From assembly GCF_900184815.1 (NCBI RefSeq), contig NZ_FXXQ01000004.1, positions 62,001 to 126,000 of the forward strand: DNA of 64,000 nucleotides. Reading direction: 5' to 3'. Of the stretch, positions 46,008 through 54,677 are shown in pieces. Source of the DNA: Boseongicola aestuarii (GTDB lineage: Bacteria > Pseudomonadota > Alphaproteobacteria > Rhodobacterales > Rhodobacteraceae). The position numbers were made by a program, and so were the translations under genes. The notes under the pieces were generated by a model. The model was not told where the DNA came from. It saw nothing but the letters and a program-made list of their open reading frames with translations, and did not search any database. Within the stretch, counting starts at the first letter, position 1, and each line of letters opens with the position of its first letter.

Positions 46008-46082
46008 GTTCCGTCCTGATTGCCTTGCCAGCATGAAGATCTCAGACCTCCAATTCAATACCTTGAGCCGCTCTGGCAGCGC

Positions 46083-49000
46083 TCAAAGATCCAATTCCAC
46101 GATACCGTTCGCGTCTGTGGCGCGTGACTGGCAAGTGATGAAGCGCGTTTCGCGCTGCGCGCGGGACAGAACGAAATCACGATGCTCGACATCGCCAGAG
46201 ACAAGGCCGCAAGCGCATACTCCGCAAAGGCCATCCGAGCATTTTAAGTCAATTGGAATCCCATTCGCGATCAGAACGTCCGATGCCGTTTTGTCAGCGG
46301 GTACGTGAAGTTGCTTGCCGGATTTCACGAGGCGAATCGAAAAAGGATGGTTCTTGTAGTCGGGGACTTCCGGAACCGAGAAGTATTCCAGATGCCGCGC
46401 GCCTTCGGGAAACCCTGCTCGTTCTGCGGCATCGAGGACGGCGGCCATGTAGCGATCCGGTCCACATGTGTAGACGTGCGAACCTTGGCGATACTTGTTT
46501 AGAAGTTGTGAGAAATCGGCGCGACTTCCTGCATCAGAGATATGAAGCGCTACGTTTTCGCGCCAGCGAGCCGCGTCCAGATCGGCTAGAAAGCCCGCGT
46601 TTTCGCGGGAAGAGACCGAATAGTGCACCTCAAAGGGACGCCCAAGCGCGTGAAGGCGATGCGCCATTGCGATCATCGGCGTGATCCCGATGCCTCCCCC
46701 CATCAGAAACGTCATCTCGGCATCTTCAACCAGTGGAAAGTGGTTGATGGGGCGCGAGATAAAGACCTTTCTGCCTTCCGAAAATATCCTGTGCAGCAAT
46801 GCGGACCCGCCGCGACCATGGTCTTCGCGCAGAACGCCGATTTGATAGACCTTACGATCAGCAGGATCACCGGACATGGAATATTGCCTCAGGAATTCCG
46901 GCGCGACGACAATGTCGAGATGCGCACCTGCCTCCCAGACGGGCAGATCTTTCCCGTCAACGTTCCGGAATTCGTACTTTGTGACATCGGGGGACATTTG
47001 TTCGGCCTTTGAGCAGACCACGCGTAGCACCGGACTTTCCCCTGCGACCGCGTACCGATGGATATGGCTTTCGTCACCGCCGTCTTTTCGGCGCTGGTAT
47101 TCTTCGGCTGTCACAAGTGCCTGATAGGCTTCGATTCCCGCTTCGCGGTCCATCGCGTACGGGTAGGGCCAAGGGTGTGGGGCAAGGTTTGCCGGATAAA
47201 CCGCCAAAGTCTGATCTTCGTAATTCACTTCGAGGTCCGGCTGAATGTCTCGCGCATTCACTGGCTTCGCCGTAGGCCGATAGGCGCCGTCGTTCGAGAG
47301 TTCCAGATCCCACCACCATTTCTTCGCGGGATTGAGGCGACCCTTGCCGACCATATCATCCAGTTTCGCAAGAGCGGGCGCGGACTTCGGCAAATTCATC
47401 GCGGCCCAACGAAACGGTTTCTCGGCAAACAGGCCTTCAAGATTCCAGGGACAAGTCTTCATGCATCGCCCGCACATCGCTCCACCTTCGGTGGTGATCC
47501 GATAAGTAGCGCATTTCTGACTGTCCGACTTCCAGATCTCATAGCCGTTGAACATCAGCTTCGGCCCGGCCGTGATCGCGCCACTTGGGCACTCGCGGGC
47601 GCACTTGTTGCAAGCTTCGCAAAAGGACTGCATCCCGAAATCGATCGGCATGTCATGCGCCAATGGCATGTCGGTCGTTACGACACCGGACTTCAGGCGG
47701 GGCCCCAGAAACGGGTTCAGGATGACCTCGCCAATTCTGCTGACTTCTCCGAGGCCGGAAAGCAACAGGAGTGGTGGCTGAAGAACCTCTCCGTCCATCA
47801 CAGTATGAGCCTTGGCGGAATACCCGAGATTGCGGATTTGTGCGGCGATGATGCCACCAAGCAGCGAAAATCTGAGATAAGCGCGCATGGATTGTGCGAC
47901 GCTAATCCAGTCGTCGCCGCTGGCGCCTTCCATCGTCTCGTGTCCCTGATCAACAATCATTGAAATTGCCTGATCGTGGGGCGGCTCTATCGGTGCGCCG
48001 GTCGCATCATGCGAATACCAGGCCCACTCCGGGCAACGGCTTATTCCGACGGCATCAATACCAAGAAAATAACTCGCAGCCTTGATCGCCAAAGCGTTTT
48101 TCGCAGCATCACTTTGTAAACGCTGTGGTTTTGCGGGTCCATCCTGAAGCAAAACAAAAGCCCCGAGCAAGCGGCGCTGCGCGCTCGATGGGGCGGCCTT
48201 TCTGACATAGTGGCCACCTTTCGCACCATTTTGCAGCGCCGGCCCCATGTCCCCGAACTGCGCCCGCGCGAACATATCGGTACGTTTCGGAACGCGCGCC
48301 ACGTTCGGTTCATCGATGTAAGTGGTTGGTGATTCAACACGTTTCAGGGTTTCAAATGGATGTGGCCCCAGATGAAAGGCGCGCTTTCTGAACGGGTCGC
48401 CATTGACGCCGGAGCGGCGCGCACCCGAGGTTCCCAGCCACCAATTCGGACCGTGGGTGCGTGCCCAAGACTGCATCGCTTTTGGGAGCAAAGTGGCATC
48501 GTGTTCCAGTGGCATGGATGTGGTCACCGCCGCAAGGCCATAGCTTTCGCCCAGATAGGGCGCTTCAAGCCCGCCGCTTTCCAAAGTCAAAAGCCCGGCA
48601 GCCACGCCGAGGCGGCCAAGATGAACGTCCGATGACGTAACTGCGTGCGCCCGCGCTTCCCAACCAAGAAGACGGATATAGTTCGCCAACACGACCGCAG
48701 TTTCGGACGCACGCAGCGCAGCTGCAGGCAAGCTCGCGCCCGACAGCCAGCCTGATCCGGGCTCGTCCTGCCAGGGTGCGCGCGGCGCTTCGTTCAAGAT
48801 AACAAGTGCGGAGGAATGTGTGTCTATATCGGTCGAGGGGGCGGACATCGACTCTTTCAAATCGGCCATAATCATATCAATGCCGCTGGCCAAAGTCTTG
48901 GTTTGCTTCGTTGACAGGTCGTAAGACAGGCGGTCGATCTCGGGGTTCTTGATGGCTGTCGCGCGTCGGGCTGAGTCCGGCAATGCGCCGATGCCTACCA

Positions 49001-49292
49001 TACTGGCGTCGTTGAAATAACAAAACGCCTTGAGGTGTCGCGACCGCTCGGCAATATCGTCTGGAATCTTTGATTTCGTCCTGTTGACCAGACCATCACG
49101 GATCGCATCCATCATCGCCTGATAGTCTCGCATCGCATTCAGCAACGACTCGGGCGTGTCGCTGGCAAAAACAACTTCCCGATCTTCGGGGACGGCGGAC
49201 AAATCCGGTATTTCACCCCGTGACAAACGCTCAAGCGGGAAAGGGCCCAAGTGCACGGCGCGTTTCTTGTCGGAGAATAAGCGAACGCCCAA
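46083..49292 (-). CDS. rdhA: Self-sufficient reductive dehalogenase (RdhA fused to a flavin/2Fe-2S reductase)
   Basis: A 1069-residue catabolic RdhA of the NpRdhA/BhbA type. Residues 1-285 are a degenerate RdhA-like repeat; 299-620 the active cobalamin domain with two 4Fe-4S clusters (C558, C561, C564, C568 and C594, C607, C610, C614). Residues about 750-980 are a flavin/NAD(P)H reductase (R-Q-Y-S at 802-805; G-G-G-I-G-I-T-P at 865-872), and 980-1069 a plant-type 2Fe-2S ferredoxin (C1018, C1023, C1026, C1054). Y472, K534 and R598 keep the exact spacing of NpRdhA Y426/K488/R552 (numbering recalled). There is no Tat signal and no rdhB, so it is cytoplasmic and driven by NAD(P)H. The start is a TTG with AAAGG at 49300-49304. 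First gene of a six-gene operon. Confidence 0.93.
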   Translation of the reverse strand: MGVRLFSDKKRAVHLGPFPLERLSRGEIPDLSAVPEDREVVFASDTPESLLNAMRDYQAMMDAIRDGLVNRTKSKIPDDIAERSRHLKAFCYFNDASMVGIGALPDSARRATAIKNPEIDRLSYDLSTKQTKTLASGIDMIMADLKESMSAPSTDIDTHSSALVILNEAPRAPWQDEPGSGWLSGASLPAAALRASETAVVLANYIRLLGWEARAHAVTSSDVHLGRLGVAAGLLTLESGGLEAPYLGESYGLAAVTTSMPLEHDATLLPKAMQSWARTHGPNWWLGTSGARRSGVNGDPFRKRAFHLGPHPFETLKRVESPTTYIDEPNVARVPKRTDMFARAQFGDMGPALQNGAKGGHYVRKAAPSSAQRRLLGAFVLLQDGPAKPQRLQSDAAKNALAIKAASYFLGIDAVGISRCPEWAWYSHDATGAPIEPPHDQAISMIVDQGHETMEGASGDDWISVAQSMRAYLRFSLLGGIIAAQIRNLGYSAKAHTVMDGEVLQPPLLLLSGLGEVSRIGEVILNPFLGPRLKSGVVTTDMPLAHDMPIDFGMQSFCEACNKCARECPSGAITAGPKLMFNGYEIWKSDSQKCATYRITTEGGAMCGRCMKTCPWNLEGLFAEKPFRWAAMNLPKSAPALAKLDDMVGKGRLNPAKKWWWDLELSNDGAYRPTAKPVNARDIQPDLEVNYEDQTLAVYPANLAPHPWPYPYAMDREAGIEAYQALVTAEEYQRRKDGGDESHIHRYAVAGESPVLRVVCSKAEQMSPDVTKYEFRNVDGKDLPVWEAGAHLDIVVAPEFLRQYSMSGDPADRKVYQIGVLREDHGRGGSALLHRIFSEGRKVFISRPINHFPLVEDAEMTFLMGGGIGITPMIAMAHRLHALGRPFEVHYSVSSRENAGFLADLDAARWRENVALHISDAGSRADFSQLLNKYRQGSHVYTCGPDRYMAAVLDAAERAGFPEGARHLEYFSVPEVPDYKNHPFSIRLVKSGKQLHVPADKTASDVLIANGIPIDLKCSDGLCGVCACGLVSGDVEHRDFVLSRAQRETRFITCQSRATDANGIVELDL

Positions 49293-49340
49293 AACGCGGC
49301 CTTTCGTGAAAATAATGAGACCGCAGATTAACGCTTCACT

Positions 49341-49355
49341 CGGTCATGTCGACCG
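49341..49355. promoter_or_regulatory. Inverted repeat between rdhA and kdsB
   Basis: CGGTC (49341-49345), spacer ATGTC, GACCG (49351-49355), in the 149-base divergent region, 48 bases upstream of the rdhA start. It is short, but it is the clearest dyad in that region and could be an operator for the dehalogenase operon. No regulator gene adjoins rdhA. Confidence 0.3.
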
Positions 49356-49441
49356 GAGTTTCGCGTCGCGTAGTGACCATACGATTGCAGACTGTTTGGA
49401 TATTCCCTAAGCCAAGGTAAGGTCCAAAAAGGTCAGATTAC

Positions 49442-50236
49442 GTGAAAACTGTCATCTTCATTCCCGCGAGGTACCAGTCCGCGAGGTTTCCCGGCAAGCC
49501 ATTGGCCGTCCTGCGCGGAGCGAGTGGTGTCTCCAAATCGTTGATTGAACGTAGCTGGAACGCAGCGATCTCTGTGGCAGGCGTATCGGATGTTTTCGTT
49601 CTGACGGATGATAGGCGCATTGAGGAAGCATCCAACGCTTTTGGTGCGCAGGTTCTGATGACGCCGGCTACATGTCGCAATGGGACTGAACGCTGCGCAG
49701 CGGCGGCCGAATTGCTGCAGGAAGAACCGGATATCATCGTGAATCTACAGGGCGACGCCCCGCTTACACCGCCCGACTATGTCGAAGCGCTTGTCTCGGC
49801 CATGATCGAGGATCCTGCGATCGGGATGGCGACACCTGTCCTTAGAACTGCGCCCGAGCATCTTGGCAAGCTTCAGGCAGACCGGAAAGCCGGGCGTGTC
49901 GGCGCAACAACCGCCGTCTTTGCCGCAAATCATGACGCTCTATATTTCTCGAAGGAGGTCCTGCCGTTTTATGACAACGCCCGACAGGATGCCGTCCCCG
50001 TTTTCCACCACGTGGGCTGCTATGCCTACCGACCGCAGACCCTCAAAGCCTACAATTCTTTGCCCGAAGGACCATTGGAGAAACGCGAGGGACTTGAGCA
50101 ATTGCGGTTTCTGGAACATGGAATCCCGGTAAGATGCGTTGAAGTGTCATCAAGCGGACGCGCCTTTTGGGAGTTGAACAATCCGACCGACATTCCGATC
50201 ATCGAGGACATAATGGCAAAGGAAGGCTTGGTATGA
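49442..50236 (+). CDS. kdsB: 3-deoxy-manno-octulosonate cytidylyltransferase
   Basis: A 264-residue CMP-Kdo synthetase: F-I-P-A-R-Y-Q-S-A-R-F-P-G-K-P-L, V-L-T-D-D-x-R-I, R-N-G-T-E-R-C and N-L-Q-G-D-A-P. It activates Kdo with CTP. The start is a GTG at 49442 with AAAAAGG upstream. It overlaps kdsA by 4 bases and begins the Kdo cluster. Confidence 0.92.
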   Translation: MKTVIFIPARYQSARFPGKPLAVLRGASGVSKSLIERSWNAAISVAGVSDVFVLTDDRRIEEASNAFGAQVLMTPATCRNGTERCAAAAELLQEEPDIIVNLQGDAPLTPPDYVEALVSAMIEDPAIGMATPVLRTAPEHLGKLQADRKAGRVGATTAVFAANHDALYFSKEVLPFYDNARQDAVPVFHHVGCYAYRPQTLKAYNSLPEGPLEKREGLEQLRFLEHGIPVRCVEVSSSGRAFWELNNPTDIPIIEDIMAKEGLV

Positions 50237-51051
50237 AAACGGTTTCTATCGGCGCGCTCAGCGTGTCCAACGAGGCGACGTTCTCATTGATATCCGGGCC
50301 TTGTCAGTTAGAAACCCTCGATCACGCGCGCATGCTTGCAGAAACACTGTCCAAGACCTGTGCCGATTTGGGGATCGGGTTTGTCTTCAAAGCGAGTTTT
50401 GATAAGGCCAACCGCACAAGTCTCAGCGGCAAGCGCGGTGTGGGGATGGACGAAGGGCTTACGATTCTTTCCAAAATCCGGGAAGAATTCGGGTGCCCTG
50501 TTCTTACGGACGTACATGATATCGGACAGTGCAAACCCGCTTCCGAAGCTGTTGACGTGCTTCAGATACCTGCCTTCCTGTGCCGCCAGACTGATTTGTT
50601 GCTGGCTGCCGGAGAAACGGGTGCCATCATCAATGTGAAAAAGGGGCAATTCCTCGCTCCCTGGGATGTCCAGAACATCGTTGAGAAGGTGGAAAGCACT
50701 GGAAATGAGAAGATATTGCTGACCGAACGCGGCGCAAGTTTCGGTTACAACATGTTGGTCAGCGATATGCGCAGCCTTCCGATCATGGCTCGGACGGGCT
50801 ATCCGGTTGTATTCGATGCAACGCATTCCGTGCAGTTGCCGGGGGGGCTTGGCGGATCAACGGGCGGACAGGCAGAGTTCGTACCGCCACTCGCGCGGGC
50901 GGCCATCGCGGTTGGTTGCGCGGCGGTCTTCATCGAAACCCACGAAGAGCCAGCGCGCTCCCCATCTGATGGTCCGAATATGGTCGCCCTTGCGGATATG
51001 CCGGTGCTGCTGGAACGCCTCAAGGCATTGGACAGCATCGTCAAACAATAA
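50233..51051 (+). CDS. kdsA: 3-deoxy-8-phosphooctulonate synthase
   Basis: A 272-residue KdsA: I-S-G-P-C-Q-L-E, F-K-A-S-F-D-K-A-N-R-T-S, D-V-L-Q-I-P-A-F-L-C-R-Q-T-D-L-L and D-A-T-H-S-V-Q-L-P-G. It condenses PEP with arabinose-5-phosphate to Kdo-8-phosphate. ATG 50233 overlaps the kdsB stop (ATGA). The expected phosphatase KdsC is not in the window. Confidence 0.95.
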   Translation: MKTVSIGALSVSNEATFSLISGPCQLETLDHARMLAETLSKTCADLGIGFVFKASFDKANRTSLSGKRGVGMDEGLTILSKIREEFGCPVLTDVHDIGQCKPASEAVDVLQIPAFLCRQTDLLLAAGETGAIINVKKGQFLAPWDVQNIVEKVESTGNEKILLTERGASFGYNMLVSDMRSLPIMARTGYPVVFDATHSVQLPGGLGGSTGGQAEFVPPLARAAIAVGCAAVFIETHEEPARSPSDGPNMVALADMPVLLERLKALDSIVKQ

Positions 51052-51122
51052 CTTGCCCGGCGCCATCTTTGCCCGTGGTCGTTAATCCGTTATGTCCTTC
51101 GGCAACGAAAGGTTTTCACGAT

Positions 51123-52103
51123 ATGAACACGACCGCGCCCATCAGGACGGCCATCGAAACGGATCTTGCTGCTCTTGTTGCCTTGACCGAGGCGTTGGAG
51201 GGCATGGAACCGGCTTTGGGGGCGGCTCTTGATCTTATTTCAGAAATGTCGGGGCGCCTCATCGTCACAGGGCTTGGAAAGTCCGGTCATATCGGAGCAA
51301 AACTCGCGGCGACCTTTGCATCAACCGGAACACCTGCGTACTTCCTGCACCCCGCAGAAGCGAGCCACGGCGATCTCGGTATGGTGCAACCCGATGACGT
51401 GGTTCTCGCACTGAGCTGGTCGGGTGAGACACGCGAATTGTCGGACGTGATCGGATACGCAAAACGGCATGCGGTGAAACTTGTGGCGATCACCGGGTCC
51501 GCTGAAAGTGCGCTTGGTCGCGCGGCGGACGCGGCACTCGTTCTACCCAAAGTCCGAGAGGCTTGTCCTCACAATTTGGCGCCAACTACGTCGACGTTGC
51601 TACAACTCGCTCTGGGTGATGCTCTTGCGATCGCTTTGTTGCAAAAGCGAGGTTTTACAGAAGAAAGCTTCCATTCCTTTCACCCCGGCGGGTCTCTTGG
51701 GGCAGCCTTGAAGCGCGTTGATGAGATCATGATCGAGGGCGATGAACTGCCGTTGGTCTTGCATGACACGCCAGTCATGTCGGCCTTGAGTGTATTGTCG
51801 GCCAAGGGGCAGGGCATCGTCGGGGTGACGGACGCGGGTCAACTGCAAGGTGTGATAACCGACGGTGATATCCGTCGGTATCTGGAAAGAAACGCCTCAT
51901 CCACGATGAAATCGGCGCTCTATGAAACACCGGCATCCGCCGTCATGACGAAAGGCTCAGTTGTCTTGAAGCCGAGCTTGCTTTTGGGGGAAACGTTGAG
52001 GATCCTACAAACCAAACGCATTTCGGCGGCATTCGTTATGGACGAAGGAGAACCCGTCGGACTTATTACCATGCTGCGGCTCCTCAATCGGGGTGCGGCC
52101 TGA
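51123..52103 (+). CDS. kdsD: Arabinose-5-phosphate isomerase
   Basis: A 326-residue KdsD/KpsF protein: SIS domain with V-T-G-L-G-K-S-G-H-I-G-A-K-L-A-A-T, H-P-A-E-A-S-H-G-D-L-G and S-W-S-G-E-T-x-E-L, then two CBS domains at the C-terminus. It makes arabinose-5-phosphate from ribulose-5-phosphate for KdsA. ATG 51123 is preferred over an open codon at 51069. The dead waaA copy begins 3 bases after its stop. Confidence 0.94.
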   Translation: MNTTAPIRTAIETDLAALVALTEALEGMEPALGAALDLISEMSGRLIVTGLGKSGHIGAKLAATFASTGTPAYFLHPAEASHGDLGMVQPDDVVLALSWSGETRELSDVIGYAKRHAVKLVAITGSAESALGRAADAALVLPKVREACPHNLAPTTSTLLQLALGDALAIALLQKRGFTEESFHSFHPGGSLGAALKRVDEIMIEGDELPLVLHDTPVMSALSVLSAKGQGIVGVTDAGQLQGVITDGDIRRYLERNASSTMKSALYETPASAVMTKGSVVLKPSLLLGETLRILQTKRISAAFVMDEGEPVGLITMLRLLNRGAA

Positions 52104-52106
52104 CAG

Positions 52107-53237
52107 ATGTCGCCGCTGACGCGTCACTATCTCGCCTATTCACAAGTCTCCGAGCCGATTTGGGGACTTTAGCACCACAGAAGGTTGCAAAAAGGCAAGA
52201 ACGACCCGAAGCGGGTTTAAGAGAAATATGGAATTCCGCCTTGCGCACGTCCTGACGGCACTGTTTTTGGTTCCAAGTTCTGTCAGTCGGCGAAAGCCTT
52301 GCGCTGTTGGTGCCGGTTGACCGCGCTCTGGCGGAAGACGAGGCTGCGACACTTGTCATAATGACGTCAACGCTCGCGTCCGTCGTCGCACTTGAAAAGG
52401 CTGGCTTGCCAAACCGTGCAGCCCAGCCCTTTTGCCAATCGACACACCGAAGGTCGTACGCCGTTTTCTCTATCACTGGAGGCCAAGCGCCGCAGTTTTT
52501 GCCGAGCTCAACTTCTGACCCCGGCGAATGTTCGAAACCCATCACCGCCAAATTCCTATGATCGCCGCCAGCAATCAGATGTCGTTTGAGAGTCTTAGAA
52601 GTCGGGCAAACGCGGGGAATGGTGCGCGATATCCTGCGGCTCTTCGATCAACTGGTGGTGCCGGACACCGAAAGCTTCAAGGAGCTTGGCGCGGACGCGA
52701 GACGTGGAAGAGTCCGCAAAAATCCACGCAATTGAAAATCCTGCGATTCGTGCCCAACGCGCAGCTCATTGTCGTGCCTCGTTTCTTCAAAGCGCAGACG
52801 TCATCGAACCCGAATCTCGTCTGGCTCTGGACAGGATTGCGCGCCGCTGCAAAGACGACTTCCCGGATGATCGCATTCAAATCAACATTGCCGACACCAT
52901 CGGCGAAATAGGCCTTTGGTATCGGCTAGCGCCGGTCAGTTTCATCGGTCATTCGCTAGGTCCAGAAGGAATGCCGCTTGGAGGCCAGAACGCATGCGAA
53001 GCAGCTGCGTTCCAATCGGCCATCACTCACGGCTCTTCCGTTGCCGTTTTCTCAGAGACTTAAGAGGGCTTTCAGGAAACCGGCGCCGCCGTCTTGGTTC
53101 GTGACGAAAAGGAGATGCCAGAAAGTATTTTGCGGATTTTCGTCGATGCAGAACGGGTTCCATTTCTGCACGCCGCGCGTGAGTTGATCGCAGCGCGGGG
53201 GACTCAAAGGACCATAGGACGCTATTTCATGGGAGCT
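52107..53237 (+). pseudogene. waaA: waaA (Kdo transferase) pseudogene
   Basis: A degraded full-length Kdo transferase begins 3 bases after kdsD. Reading across frames gives M-S-P-L-T-R-H-Y-L-A-Y-S, then V-L-S-V-G-E-S-L-A-L-L, L-P-I-D-T-P-K-V-V-R-R-F-L-Y-H-W-R-P, and I-A-D-T-I-G-E-I-G-L-W-Y-R-L-A-P. In-frame stops lie at 52170-52172 (TAG), 52218-52220 (TAA) and 52516-52518 (TGA, at the position of the W in the E-L-x-F-W-P motif). At least four frame shifts are needed (about 52265, 52430, 52600 and 53060). Too many lesions for sequencing error. It is a different lineage from the intact copy at 17152. Confidence 0.88.
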
Positions 53238-53681
53238 TTAGTCGTCAGTATCCAGCCATATCGTGACTGGCCCGTCATTGACCAGTGACACCGACATATC
53301 AGCGCCGAATACACCTGTCGCAGCCGGAATTCCGAGATCGGCAATCGCGGAAACGAACTGAAGATACTGCGCTTTGCCCTCATCGGGGGCAGCAGCACTT
53401 GAAAAACCCGGACGGTTTCCCCGTCGTGTGTCCGCAGCAAGCGTGAATTGACTAACGATCAAGGCGCTTCCGCCGGTATCTAGCAGCGAGCGGTTCATAC
53501 GTCCCGCTTCATCGCGAAAGATCCGCAATTTAGCGATTTTCGCGGCAAGCTTCTGTGGCATTTCGGCCTGATCTCCGGCCATCGCGCAAACGAGGATAAG
53601 CGCGCCTTCGCCAATCTCGCCCTCAAGGACGCCGTCAATACGCACGTCCGCGCGGCTGACCCGTTGGATCAGAGCACGCAT
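53238..53681 (-). CDS. dtd: D-aminoacyl-tRNA deacylase
   Basis: A 147-residue [14 protein letters not shown], the S-Q-F-T-L motif and the N-x-G-P-V-T-I-W (cross-subunit Gly-cisPro) motif. It removes D-amino acids (and glycine) from tRNA as quality control. It overlaps the PfkB kinase stop by one base on the same strand. The pseudogene ends immediately next to it. Confidence 0.95.
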   Translation of the reverse strand: MRALIQRVSRADVRIDGVLEGEIGEGALILVCAMAGDQAEMPQKLAAKIAKLRIFRDEAGRMNRSLLDTGGSALIVSQFTLAADTRRGNRPGFSSAAAPDEGKAQYLQFVSAIADLGIPAATGVFGADMSVSLVNDGPVTIWLDTDD

Positions 53682-54601
53682 CAGAGTTCAGCGCGCGTCG
53701 GTGGGTTCGCTCCTGCTCGGCTTACGGTGACGGCTGCGGCGCGTGCGCCCAGTGTAAGGGCCGCATGAATTGTCGCTTCGTCGAGAGTGGCGATTTTGTC
53801 CTTGGTCAGGACGTCTGCATCCGACAGGGCGGCCATGAAACCGGCATTGAACGTGTCGCCAGCACCAACAGTGTCAACGACATCGACCTTGTTTGCGGGG
53901 ACTCTTACCGTGTGCATGGCACTGAAAGCCGTGACGCCTTCCGCTCCTTCGGTCACGCAAACGACTTTTGTCCCGGCTTCCAAAACGTCGCTGGCACCTT
54001 TCTGAAGATCGTCGCAACCGGTCAGCCAAGCCAGATCCTCGTCCGAAACCTTGACGAGATCGCTCGCCGCCATCATCCGCGAGATCCGTGTGCGATAGGT
54101 GGCCTCGTCACTGATGAAACTTTGGCGGATGTTCGGATCGATCATAATGACGCGGTTTTCCTGTTCCCGCAGCAACAGCGCCTCATAGGCCTGTGCGCAG
54201 GGCTCTACCATCAATGAGATTCCTCCGAAAAACAAAGTTGATACGTTCTCGGAGAGGGTGGGCAAGTCATCGAGCCCAAGCATTCGACCGGCTGTGTTTT
54301 CATCATAAAACACATAGCTTGCCTGACCATTTGTAAGCGTCACGAATGCAAGCGTGGTTGGGCGTGATGAGCGCGCCGCCATCGAACTGTCGACCTTGGC
54401 CTTCGAGAGCGACTTGGTGAGGATATCGCCAAAAAGATCCGAGGACAGGCCACTGAAAAAACCTGTGGCAACACCCAGTCTGCCGAGGGCGATAGACGTG
54501 TTGAACACAGCGCCTCCGGGAAAGGGTGCAAACGCGCGCTCGCCAGCGCCCGTTTCGCGCGGCAGCATGTCTATCAAGGCTTCGCCGGAACACAGGATCA
54601 T
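53681..54601 (-). CDS. PfkB family carbohydrate kinase (fructokinase-like)
   Basis: A 306-residue ribokinase-fold kinase: N-terminal [25 protein letters not shown] and the anion-hole/catalytic [13 protein letters not shown]. The pattern fits fructokinases (FrcK/ScrK-like). It phosphorylates a sugar with ATP; no sugar transporter lies beside it, so the substrate is uncertain. Probably co-transcribed with dtd. Confidence 0.85.
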   Translation of the reverse strand: MILCSGEALIDMLPRETGAGERAFAPFPGGAVFNTSIALGRLGVATGFFSGLSSDLFGDILTKSLSKAKVDSSMAARSSRPTTLAFVTLTNGQASYVFYDENTAGRMLGLDDLPTLSENVSTLFFGGISLMVEPCAQAYEALLLREQENRVIMIDPNIRQSFISDEATYRTRISRMMAASDLVKVSDEDLAWLTGCDDLQKGASDVLEAGTKVVCVTEGAEGVTAFSAMHTVRVPANKVDVVDTVGAGDTFNAGFMAALSDADVLTKDKIATLDEATIHAALTLGARAAAVTVSRAGANPPTRAEL

Positions 54602-54677
54602 ACGTCTTTCCCCAGAACTTTCGCTTTTGCGTTGTCTAATCGCAGGTCACGCCAGTCGCAAGCCAGCCACCAAGCGG

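Noticed and set aside
46083-49292. Dehalogenase gene as epoxyqueuosine reductase (QueG)
   Set aside because: QueG shares the cobalamin/4Fe-4S core but is about 350-400 residues and single-domain. The duplicated core, exact Y/K/R spacing and fused reductase-ferredoxin point to catabolic RdhA.
52084-52551. Minus-strand open frame of 155 codons across the waaA remnant
   Set aside because: The plus strand shows WaaA motifs in shifting frames over the same bases; the minus translation has no recognisable domain.
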